Origin: Saprospirales bacterium
GTDB taxonomy: Bacteria; Bacteroidota; Bacteroidia; Chitinophagales; JADJOU01
Direction of reading: 5' to 3'
Assembly: GCA_947461165.1 (NCBI GenBank)
Contig: CANHJR010000084.1
Location: forward strand, 1 to 6,082
DNA length: 6,082 nt
The notes under the pieces: generated by a model
Told to the model about the DNA's origin: nothing
Seen by the model: the letters and a program-made list of their open reading frames with translations, nothing else
Databases searched by the model: none
Program-made: the position numbers and the translations under genes
Shown: positions 1 to 5,739 of the stretch, piece after piece
How positions within the stretch are numbered: the first letter of the stretch is position 1
Layout: the number at the start of each line of letters is the position of its first letter

Positions 1-698
1 CTAGGATGCAGGATTGAGTTTTCAGCTATATATAGATTGGAGTCATTGACCGCAACGCCATACCATAGGAAGTTTGAAAATATTACTGGATTGGTCATCG
101 TTTTCGTCGTCTTTATGTTTTCTGCAATAAGGGAATCTTCAAACATCTTATTCACCTGGATCTTGTTATAAGCGGTATATCCTAGATATCCAAAGCAATA
201 GATAAGGGCACCGGTCATGATTTTTTTTCGAACAGGATTCAATTTATGAAGGAATAAACCAATGATCAAAAGTATGAGCATCGGAAGCGTGAAAAATAGA
301 TCAGCAATAGCTATATTATTCCAAGAGTAAGGGTGCTCTGTCAAAGGTAGAAAAATTCTGGTTCCATAATTTGTGCAAACATCGAGAAGGGAATGCCCCC
401 AAAGACATGCCAGAAAAAGTGAAAGCCAGCGCTTAAATGGAATTTCCCTTTTCTGAAAAATTTTATAGAAAATCCAAGCTAAAGGAAATGCATAGATCGT
501 TTCCCAAATCAATGAATGTGTGTGTCCTCGATGATGACACATATACATCCACGGATCTTTGAGTCCGGTATAAAAAAGATCAAAATCAGGGATCGATTTG
601 GCAAAAGCACCAATCAAAGCAGCTTTTCGGCCAATTTTACTTCCTACAGTGACTTCCCCTATAGCGGCACCAATGACAATATGTGTAAGAGAATCCAT
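1..698 (-). CDS. YdjM/DUF457-type membrane-bound metal-dependent hydrolase family protein, partial (C-terminus beyond the left edge)
   Basis: The gene starts with ATG at 698 and stays open for 232 codons to the window edge, so its 3' end is missing. The N-terminus MDSLTHIVIGAAIGE is the family signature. Candidate metal-binding residues are visible: H6, the IPDFD motif (D38, D40), HHRGHTHS (H55-S62) and HSLLD (H102, D106) followed by N110-YGT. Hydrophobic stretches at about 63-81, 92-105, 129-150 and 163-177 indicate an inner-membrane protein. Near residues 203-214 the NP...NFLWYG segment matches a conserved part of Bacteroidota homologues as I remember them. The family is named for predicted metal-dependent hydrolase activity, but the substrate is not established. 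It lies 24 bp downstream of the pabA-like gene on the same strand, so co-transcription is likely. No Shine-Dalgarno sequence is visible in that gap. The family assignment is firm; the biochemical role is open. Confidence 0.88.
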   Translation of the reverse strand, partial: MDSLTHIVIGAAIGEVTVGSKIGRKAALIGAFAKSIPDFDLFYTGLKDPWMYMCHHRGHTHSLIWETIYAFPLAWIFYKIFQKREIPFKRWLSLFLACLWGHSLLDVCTNYGTRIFLPLTEHPYSWNNIAIADLFFTLPMLILLIIGLFLHKLNPVRKKIMTGALIYCFGYLGYTAYNKIQVNKMFEDSLIAENIKTTKTMTNPVIFSNFLWYGVAVNDSNLYIAENSILHP

Positions 699-722
699 GT
701 ATCTGATTTATAAACTACAAAT

Positions 723-1295
723 CTACTGTTCTCCAATCAAATTCAACCAATTTTGAATCAATCGTTTGCCATCAGGTGTTCCTATAGATTCTGGATGGAA
801 TTGAAATGAATAAAGTGGATATTTGCGGTGCTTCAAGCCCATGATTTCATCATTGTTGTCGCAACAGATTATGGACAATGGGGATGCTGTCTGATGATCC
901 ACCGTCAAAGAATTATAGCGCATAGCCATCATAGGATTAGAAATTCCTTCAAATATGGTTTCATTACCTACTTGAATTTCAGTGGCGATACCATGCATTG
1001 CTTCTTTGGAGCGGATGATACTGTGATTAAAAAATTCGCCAATTGCCTGGTGCCCAAGACATATTCCAAGAATTGGAATTGAGGTGTAAAATCGCTCTAT
1101 TATTTCATTCAAAATAGTAATATCAGAAGGTCTTTTTGGGCCAGGCGACAAGACGATCCCATGATAATTAGACAAATTCTCAGTTTCTATATCCTGATGG
1201 TGAATGACATCCACAGCTGCTTGACATTCTTTGATAAGATTGGCTATATTAAGCGTGAAGGAATCTTCACAGTCTACAAGTATAATCTTCAACAA
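723..1295 (-). CDS. pabA: Aminodeoxychorismate/anthranilate synthase glutaminase subunit (PabA/TrpG)
   Basis: This is a class I glutamine amidotransferase of 190 aa, the usual size for a stand-alone subunit. It hydrolyses glutamine and passes ammonia to PabB (4-aminobenzoate/folate) or TrpE (tryptophan). Visible motifs are the N-terminal VDCEDSFTLNI, the oxyanion-strand LSPGP (49-53), the nucleophile elbow GICLGHQ with Cys79, MHG (100-102), RYNSL (126-130), and FHPES with His167 and Glu169 completing the triad. No trp or pab partner is adjacent. The E-I-M-G-x-x-H-R stretch (150-157) resembles E. coli PabA, but one subunit may serve both pathways, so the symbol is provisional. No ATG lies between the upstream stop and the conserved N-terminus. 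Translation must begin at one of two adjacent TTG codons (1295 or 1292), and the second gives MKIILVD, closest to the family pattern. The gene follows the peroxidase gene by 9 bp, which suggests translational coupling. Confidence 0.92.
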   Translation of the reverse strand: MLKIILVDCEDSFTLNIANLIKECQAAVDVIHHQDIETENLSNYHGIVLSPGPKRPSDITILNEIIERFYTSIPILGICLGHQAIGEFFNHSIIRSKEAMHGIATEIQVGNETIFEGISNPMMAMRYNSLTVDHQTASPLSIICCDNNDEIMGLKHRKYPLYSFQFHPESIGTPDGKRLIQNWLNLIGEQ

Positions 1296-1304
1296 TCTTT
1301 TTGC

Positions 1305-2378
1305 TTAAAATGGACTACTGAAAGCGGTATCTGATATAAAACTAGGGTCGTCAAAACTGAGAAGATAAGCTTTTAGTTGTGCAGTTCGAACGGGATCTAA
1401 ATTAATACCACCTTGAAATCTTTTCTCCATCAACACATCAATATTGCCATTGATTTTGATCCCACGGCTATAATGTTCAAGTACCGCATCCAAATTTGGG
1501 ATACGGCCATCGTGCATAAATGGAGCGGTATAACTCAGATTTCTTAGAGCAGGTGTTCTCATCTTGCTATTATCACTAGCATTTCCTGTTACTTTGCCAA
1601 AGCCGAAGTCTTTAAATTTTGAAGGATCTTGAAAGCTATCTAGTCCGTTGTTGTGAAATAGATTGTCCGTCATCTGTGGTAGTCCCTGTATGGCGCCATG
1701 GCAGTGAAAGCAGTCTCCGTCCTCTGATTCAAAAAGTATTTTTCCTTGTTGAGCTTGTGCCGAAAGATATTTATTGACGTTTCCTTCCTTCATTCCGCGA
1801 TCCACTGGTGAGTTTGCTGAAATCATCGTTCGAATAAAACTAGCCAAACATTTAGCAATCATATCCTCGGTTGGATTGTCAGTATTGAATGTCGACCGAA
1901 AGAGCTCCTTGTAATCGTATCGGCCAAAGAGGCGTGATTTAATATATTCTGTTTTGAAGTTTTGTTCATCTTTCAAGGCATCTAGGCAAGTCGCTTCTAG
2001 AGTATTCGTTCGACCATCCCAGAAATAATTAGATGTGAAGGCTAGATTGAATAAAGGCATTGAATTTCTTTTAGTGGTCCCGCCGTGGACCTTTGTGTCT
2101 AGGGCTTTGTCACTGGCAAAGGCAAGCTGTTGCTTATGACAAGACGCACAGGATATCAATTGATCCTCTGACAAGGCTTTATCGTAAAATAGCATTCGAC
2201 CAAGCTTGATTTTATTGATGGTCAGTGGATTGTCAGCAGGAATCGATGGCTGAGGAAAATGACTTGGCTTTGTGATCGTATATGGTGAATCATTCTCTGA
2301 AACGGGACAGTCACTGCATGAGGTGATCCCTGTCAATAAGGCAAGTAGGGTTGCAAGAAAGTAAAGCGATTTTTTCAT
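1305..2378 (-). CDS. Di-heme cytochrome c peroxidase / MauG family lipoprotein
   Basis: This 357-aa envelope protein probably reduces hydrogen peroxide with electrons from small cytochromes, or acts as a MauG-like oxidase; the sequence cannot separate the two. Two CXXCH haem c sites are present: C77-A-S-C-H81 and C223-F-H-C-H227. Other family segments are KLGRMLFYDKALS (about 58-70), KRNSMPLFN (about 103-111), FWDGR (119-123) and MRTPALRN followed by APFMHDGR (about 273-291), where relatives place an axial haem ligand. The N-terminus MKKSLYFLATLLALL ends in a lipobox, I18-T19-S20-C21, so the mature protein should be lipid-anchored. I chose the ATG at 2378. An in-frame TTG three codons upstream (2387) lengthens the protein but spoils the normal Met-Lys-Lys signal start. 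A promoter-like box lies about 25 bp upstream. The gene probably heads a transcript with the pabA-like gene and the membrane-protein gene. Confidence 0.93.
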   Translation of the reverse strand: MKKSLYFLATLLALLTGITSCSDCPVSENDSPYTITKPSHFPQPSIPADNPLTINKIKLGRMLFYDKALSEDQLISCASCHKQQLAFASDKALDTKVHGGTTKRNSMPLFNLAFTSNYFWDGRTNTLEATCLDALKDEQNFKTEYIKSRLFGRYDYKELFRSTFNTDNPTEDMIAKCLASFIRTMISANSPVDRGMKEGNVNKYLSAQAQQGKILFESEDGDCFHCHGAIQGLPQMTDNLFHNNGLDSFQDPSKFKDFGFGKVTGNASDNSKMRTPALRNLSYTAPFMHDGRIPNLDAVLEHYSRGIKINGNIDVLMEKRFQGGINLDPVRTAQLKAYLLSFDDPSFISDTAFSSPF

Positions 2379-2402
2379 AGGATTCAAATGGGTATTCTAT
2401 CA

Positions 2403-2410
2403 CAAATATA
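2403..2410 (-). promoter_or_regulatory. Candidate Bacteroidota -7 promoter element upstream of the peroxidase gene
   Basis: On the minus strand this reads TATATTTG, an exact match to the TAnnTTTG consensus of the Bacteroidota housekeeping sigma factor. It would start transcription near 2396, about 18 nt before the peroxidase ATG. I see no TTG element at the expected -33 distance, so the call rests on the -7 box and its position. It sits in the 65-bp gap after the methyltransferase gene and would allow independent expression of the three downstream genes. Confidence 0.4.
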
Positions 2411-2443
2411 CGCAATCACAAATCATATATTGTTTAAAAAAAA

Positions 2444-2893
2444 TCACTGCTTGAGGGCTGACTTCAAATGCCGATCATACATGACGATGCATCCTGAGTT
2501 GGAGACATTATACATGCCATTTGGAAGTTCGATCATTTGGTGGCATTTCTTGCGTGCTTCTGCTGTCAATCCGATATCTTCAGCACCAAGAATGTATATG
2601 CATCGAGAGAGGTGGGTGTAGGTTTCAATTTTTTCACTTCGCTCATCGAGCTCCACACCTACTAATCTACAATCATATGGCATGGCGTCATAGAATTCCT
2701 CGAAAGTCTTGTAATAATAAAATGGGATACTCTTAAATGCGTGACTCGTATCGCTTTGTTGCTTGGCTATTCTGGTGCCAATTGTGAATATGAAGCTAGC
2801 GCCAAGGATATTTGCTGATCGCCAAAGCGAACCAACATTCATTTCTGTTTTTGGATTCATGATGCCAATTCCAAAATATCCGTTTTCTCTCAT
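2444..2893 (-). CDS. TrmH/SpoU-family (SPOUT) RNA methyltransferase
   Basis: This short SPOUT-fold enzyme (149 aa) is expected to transfer a methyl group from SAM to a ribose 2'-OH in tRNA or rRNA; the target is not evident. The three family motifs are visible: motif 1 around N19-VGSLWR25-SANILGA, motif 2 Y100-ILGAEDIGL109, and motif 3 N129-VSNSGCIVMYDR141. Together they form the knotted SAM site. It is a minimal catalytic domain with no substrate-binding extension. It closely resembles a small RNA methyltransferase seen in many Bacteroidota, starting MRxxGYFGIGI. I chose the ATG at 2893 because the protein then begins MRENGYFGIGI. The in-frame ATG at 2938 adds 15 residues, but it lies inside the terminator hairpin of ahcY. 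The leader is A-rich without a Shine-Dalgarno sequence, and I see no good promoter box between that terminator and the gene. SAH produced by the reaction would be cleared by AhcY, encoded just upstream. Confidence 0.9.
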   Translation of the reverse strand: MRENGYFGIGIMNPKTEMNVGSLWRSANILGASFIFTIGTRIAKQQSDTSHAFKSIPFYYYKTFEEFYDAMPYDCRLVGVELDERSEKIETYTHLSRCIYILGAEDIGLTAEARKKCHQMIELPNGMYNVSNSGCIVMYDRHLKSALKQ

Positions 2894-2912
2894 GTTTTGA
2901 TTGCTGTAATGT

Positions 2913-2944
2913 AAAAAAAAGGCGATGAAATTATTCATCGCCTT
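2913..2944 (-). terminator. Rho-independent terminator of ahcY
   Basis: On the minus strand an 11-bp perfect stem AAGGCGATGAA / TTCATCGCCTT closes a 4-nt loop (TAAT). A run of eight T (2920 down to 2913) follows the GC-containing part of the stem. It begins about 25 bp after the ahcY stop codon and ends 19 bp before the methyltransferase ATG. The plus strand has no T-tract after the hairpin, so it acts in one direction. Confidence 0.92.
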
Positions 2945-2969
2945 CGTATAATTAGGTTGTGATTAAATA

Positions 2970-4283
2970 CTAGTATCGGTATGCTTCTGGTTTGAATGGC
3001 CCTTCTACTTTGACACCGATATACTCGGCTTGATCAGGTCTTAGAGTTTCCAATTCTACACCAATTTTTTCTAAGTGAAGCATGGCTACTTTTTCATCGA
3101 GGTGTTTTGGAAGAACGTAAACATCATTTTTATATGAAGATCCATTTGTCCATAGTTCTAGTTGAGCTATTGTTTGATTTGTAAATGAGTTGGACATCAC
3201 AAACGATGGATGACCTGTCGCACAGCCAAGATTTACAAGACGACCTTCTGCCAATACTAGAATTTCTTTTCCATTGATATTATACAAATCGACTTGTGGT
3301 TTGATTTCGACTTTTGTTGCTCCGTGGGTTTTGTTCAACCAGGCCATGTCGATTTCATTGTCAAAATGACCAATGTTGCATACGATTGCCTTGTCTTTCA
3401 TTTTTTCAAATGCGGAACTTGTTACGATATCCTTGTTTCCAGTAGCAGTTACAATGATATCCGCATCTCCTATGCAGTTTTCCAATTTTTTCACTGCAAA
3501 TCCTTCCATGGCTGCCTGTAGCGCACATATTGGATCAACTTCTGTGACAGTAACACGAACACCAGCACTTTTCAATGATGCTGCAGAACCTTTGCCTACA
3601 TCACCATATCCACATACGACTGCTGTTTTTCCAGCCATCATGATGTCCGTAGCTCTTCGAATAGCATCTACCAATGATTCATTGCAACCATATTTGTTGT
3701 CAAATTTGGATTTTGTAACGCTATCATTGATATTGATCGCAGGAAGAGGCAGGGTTCCGTTTTTCACTCGCTCGTGAAGTCTGTGAACACCTGTGGTTGT
3801 CTCTTCAGAGATACCTTTGATATCTTTTACCAATTCTGGATGCTTGTCCAAAACGAGGTTGGTCAAATCACCACCATCATCTAAGATCATATTGAGGTAT
3901 TTACCACCTTCAAATGCGTTAAGAGTTTGTTCTATACACCAGTCAAATTCTGTTTCATTCTGACCTTTCCAAGCATAAACTGGAATTCCAGCTGCTGCGA
4001 TTGCCGCTGCTGCATGATCTTGGGTTGAGAAGATATTGCATGAAGACCATGTAACCTCTGCTCCCAGCTCTTTTAGTGTTTCTATAAGCACAGCCGTTTG
4101 GATAGTCATATGCAGACAACCAGCAATTCTAGCTCCTGCTAATGGCTTTGATTGTCCATATTCTTTTCTAAGCGACATGAGTCCCGGCATTTCTGCCTCT
4201 GCTAGTTTGATTTCTTTGCGACCCCATTCTGCGAGCGCAATATCCTTAACTTTGTAATTCATTGATTGAGTTTGTGATGACAT
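2970..4283 (-). CDS. ahcY: Adenosylhomocysteinase (S-adenosyl-L-homocysteine hydrolase)
   Basis: This cytoplasmic NAD-dependent enzyme (437 aa) reversibly splits S-adenosylhomocysteine into adenosine and homocysteine, relieving product inhibition of methyltransferases and feeding the methionine cycle. Residues matching the human enzyme are all present: H58 in GCLHMT, D136 in ILDDGGDLT, E161 in SEETTTG, and K191 and D195 in NDSVTKSKFDN. The NAD-binding loop GYGDVGKG is at 225-232. NIGHFDNEID (303-312), GCATGHPSFVMSNSF (353-367) and the terminal KPEAYRY also match; the family's C-terminal tail reaches the NAD site of a neighbouring subunit in the tetramer. It is the compact form, without the roughly 40-residue insert found in many bacterial homologues. 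The start at 4283 is used; a second ATG at 4262 (M8) would also leave the core intact. A short A-rich leader with a -7-like box precedes it, and a strong terminator follows, so it is probably transcribed alone. Confidence 0.98.
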   Translation of the reverse strand: MSSQTQSMNYKVKDIALAEWGRKEIKLAEAEMPGLMSLRKEYGQSKPLAGARIAGCLHMTIQTAVLIETLKELGAEVTWSSCNIFSTQDHAAAAIAAAGIPVYAWKGQNETEFDWCIEQTLNAFEGGKYLNMILDDGGDLTNLVLDKHPELVKDIKGISEETTTGVHRLHERVKNGTLPLPAININDSVTKSKFDNKYGCNESLVDAIRRATDIMMAGKTAVVCGYGDVGKGSAASLKSAGVRVTVTEVDPICALQAAMEGFAVKKLENCIGDADIIVTATGNKDIVTSSAFEKMKDKAIVCNIGHFDNEIDMAWLNKTHGATKVEIKPQVDLYNINGKEILVLAEGRLVNLGCATGHPSFVMSNSFTNQTIAQLELWTNGSSYKNDVYVLPKHLDEKVAMLHLEKIGVELETLRPDQAEYIGVKVEGPFKPEAYRY

Positions 4284-4312
4284 GTTTTGTTGATTTTTCT
4301 ATTATCAGTTTG

Positions 4313-4320
4313 CAAAAATA
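4313..4320 (-). promoter_or_regulatory. Candidate -7 promoter element of ahcY
   Basis: On the minus strand this reads TATTTTTG, which fits TAnnTTTG. It would start transcription near 4306, giving a leader of about 23 nt before the ahcY ATG. No clear TTG is present at the -33 distance. A leader this short leaves no room for a SAH or SAM riboswitch. Confidence 0.4.
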
Positions 4321-4508
4321 TAGGAAATTTTTCGAAACTAGGGAGAAAAAACTTAGATAATGGCATCAAGTTAGAATTTTATCCTTCGAATTAATTTGTT
4401 GTGAGAAAAAACGATTGCCGCGAATCATCTCCTTTTTATATTTTATTTATTTAGGTTCAAAAAAGTCAATTTGCTCTACTTTTCTCTTTTTTCCCGGTCG
4501 ATTTCCTT

Positions 4509-4517
4509 TATAATTTG
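4509..4517 (+). promoter_or_regulatory. Candidate promoter element of rluF
   Basis: The sequence TATAATTTG lies 30 bp before the rluF ATG. It resembles the Bacteroidota -7 box but has three rather than two bases between TA and TTTG, and it contains an exact TATAAT. No convincing upstream element was found, so this is a weak call based mainly on position. Confidence 0.3.
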
Positions 4518-4547
4518 AATATCTTGCACTCCAAACAAAAATCATAG

Positions 4548-5240
4548 ATGAGTGTAGGGATTAGTATCAATAAGTATATCGGTTCGTCGGGTTATTGCAG
4601 TCGACGAGAAGCCGATGTATTGATAGAAGAGGGAAGAGTGGAACTCAATGGCAAAAAGGCATATCTAACGGATAAGGTCTATGATGGTGATGTGGTGGCG
4701 GTTGATAGTTTTCCAATCAATGCTAAAAAGAAACACCACTACATTGCCTTCAATAAGCCAATTGGAGTTACCTGCACAACTGACACCAAGGACAAAACGA
4801 ATATCATCGATTTTATAAACTTTTCAGAACGTATTTTTCCTATAGGACGTCTGGACAAGGATAGTTCTGGTTTGATCTTATTGACTGATGATGGTGATGT
4901 GGTTAATAATATTCTGCGAAAAGAAAACAATCATGAAAAAGAATATCTTGTTCGTGTCAATCGACCTATTGAATCCGATTTTGTCAAGAAAATGACTGCT
5001 CCGATGGTCATAGATCGCGTTCAAACCAAACCTTGTAAAGTTAAAGTCACCTCAAAGCATGAATTTCGAATCATTCTGACCCAAGGACTCAATCGGCAAA
5101 TACGAAAAATGTGTCAGAATCTAGGCTATCGAGTGACGGACCTCATTCGTATTCGTATTATGGATATTCACCTCGGCACAATCAAAATAGGAAAATGGAG
5201 AAAGCTTTCGGATGTTGAAATTCAAACAATTAAGAAATAA
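4548..5240 (+). CDS. rluF: 23S rRNA pseudouridine synthase, RluF-like (RsuA/RluB/E/F family)
   Basis: This 230-aa enzyme isomerises uridine to pseudouridine in rRNA; E. coli RluF acts at 23S U2604. An N-terminal S4 RNA-binding domain (about residues 5-55) contains INKYIGSSGYCSRREAD and the VELNGK strand. The catalytic domain begins at HYIAFNKPIG (64-73) and carries the signature FPIGRLDKDSSGL with catalytic Asp103, then EKEYLV (130-135) and QGLNRQIRKMC (179-189). Similarity to E. coli RluF runs throughout, including NNHEKEYLV and the late RIRIMDIHLG (201-210). RluF is therefore favoured over RluB, RluE or RsuA. It ends near residue 230 and lacks the long basic tail of the roughly 290-aa E. 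coli protein. The start is supported by the S4 domain beginning immediately and by an A-rich leader; there is no Shine-Dalgarno sequence. It is transcribed alone, divergent from ahcY, and ends in a terminator directly after the stop. Confidence 0.93.
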   Translation: MSVGISINKYIGSSGYCSRREADVLIEEGRVELNGKKAYLTDKVYDGDVVAVDSFPINAKKKHHYIAFNKPIGVTCTTDTKDKTNIIDFINFSERIFPIGRLDKDSSGLILLTDDGDVVNNILRKENNHEKEYLVRVNRPIESDFVKKMTAPMVIDRVQTKPCKVKVTSKHEFRIILTQGLNRQIRKMCQNLGYRVTDLIRIRIMDIHLGTIKIGKWRKLSDVEIQTIKK

Positions 5241-5268
5241 AAAAAAGCTCCTTTCGAGGAGCTTTTTT
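5241..5268. terminator. Bidirectional rho-independent terminator between rluF and the secreted-protein gene
   Basis: The stem GCTCCT / AGGAGC closes a TTCG loop and is flanked by A6 on one side and T6 on the other, giving a 12-bp symmetric hairpin. The plus strand ends in TTTTTT right after rluF. The minus strand reads into an equal T-tract, so it also serves the gene ending at 5282. It abuts the rluF stop codon and lies 13 bp beyond the stop of the opposing gene. Confidence 0.93.
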
Positions 5269-5281
5269 CTTGAGATCTAGT

Positions 5282-5707
5282 TTAAAATCTCCGGTAACCA
5301 TAGCCATAATGTCTATAATGTCGAGGTCTGTAGGAATATCGAGGATATGGATTGATCAAAACTGGTGCACAATATGAAGGAGGAACAACAATAACGGGCC
5401 TTGGTCTCATAGGTCGTTGTACATAGATCGGTTGAACTTGTTGAGCGCATCGCCCACCTTGATTCCAATTTTGACCTTGATCGTACCTGTAGTCATTATA
5501 GTCTTGAGTCCGAGTGCCATTATTTCCATAAGAATTGGGATCGTTATAAGGATTGTTATTATCATGATGATTCTGTCTATCACCTTGTCTACGTCGCTGA
5601 TCGTTTGATCCATAAACATCATCGTCGAAGCCGTCTCTTCTGTTTTGTGCCTGCGAACAGATGGCAAGAAGAACTGTAAGTAGTGTAAGTGTCAAAATGT
5701 TTTTCAT
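5282..5707 (-). CDS. Small secreted Asn/Arg/Tyr-rich protein of unknown function
   Basis: I do not recognise a family for this 141-aa protein. It starts with a clear signal peptide: MKN, a hydrophobic core ILTLTLLTVLLAI, and a likely signal peptidase I site after S18-Q19-A20. Cys17 is not in a lipobox because Ile precedes it. The mature part has three zones. Residues 21-85 are hydrophilic and low in complexity, rich in Asn, Asp, Gln, Arg and Tyr. Residues 90-120 are rich in Pro and Val, including RPMRPRPVIVVPP. The tail (121-141) is basic and aromatic, with Arg, His, Tyr and Gly, ending YGYGYRRF. Two cysteines (C87, C113) could pair outside the cytoplasm. The signal peptide, a normal ATG and a terminator after the stop argue that it is a real gene despite its composition. 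It is likely periplasmic, surface-attached or extracellular; anything more is inference. Confidence 0.8.
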   Translation of the reverse strand: MKNILTLTLLTVLLAICSQAQNRRDGFDDDVYGSNDQRRRQGDRQNHHDNNNPYNDPNSYGNNGTRTQDYNDYRYDQGQNWNQGGRCAQQVQPIYVQRPMRPRPVIVVPPSYCAPVLINPYPRYSYRPRHYRHYGYGYRRF

Positions 5708-5739
5708 ATCTTTAGATTTTAAATGAATGTCAAAATGTT
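5690..5739 (-). repeat. 12-bp direct repeat bracketing the start codon of the secreted-protein gene
   Basis: The 12-mer AACATTTTGACA (minus strand) occurs twice exactly, at 5690-5701 inside codons 3-6 and at 5728-5739 in the leader about 20 bp before the ATG. The copies are 38 bp apart. They could be a paired regulatory site or a chance duplicate in AT-rich DNA. Confidence 0.6.

Larger units (their letters stand above)
4284..4547. other. Divergent intergenic spacer between ahcY and rluF
   Basis: This 264-bp AT-rich spacer lies between two divergently transcribed genes. It must hold both promoters, and candidate boxes are listed separately. A pyrimidine-rich tract on the plus strand (about 4471-4497) precedes the rluF promoter candidate. 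I see no small ORF, repeat array or structured RNA that I could support. Confidence 0.6.

Noticed and set aside
516..713. Plus-strand open frame of 65 codons at the start of the membrane-protein gene
   Set aside because: It is antisense to the conserved N-terminal metal-site region of the minus-strand gene and shows no coding signal of its own.
828..1082. Plus-strand open frame of 84 codons opposite the pabA-like gene
   Set aside because: It is the complement of a well-supported conserved gene; its translation has no recognisable features and no leader signal.
2379..2387. TTG start at 2387 for the peroxidase gene, giving MNPMKKSLYF
   Set aside because: The ATG at 2378 gives a standard Met-Lys-Lys lipoprotein signal peptide and a normal distance to the lipobox; the three extra residues add nothing.
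2447..2475. Terminator at the end of the methyltransferase gene, suggested by the T8 run after its stop
   Set aside because: Only a 4-bp stem with a 9-nt loop (TTGA/TCAA) precedes the T-tract, too weak to call.
3294..3777. Plus-strand open frames opposite ahcY
   Set aside because: They are antisense shadows of a highly conserved enzyme with every catalytic residue on the other strand.
4284..4400. SAH or SAM riboswitch ahead of ahcY
   Set aside because: The likely transcription start leaves a leader of only about 23 nt, and no matching stem pattern is visible.
5407..5667. Alternative minus-strand frame and a plus-strand frame overlapping the secreted-protein gene
   Set aside because: Both are repetitive Ile/Met/Thr-rich translations of the same low-complexity DNA. 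Only the 5282-5707 frame has a signal peptide and a proper stop next to the terminator.
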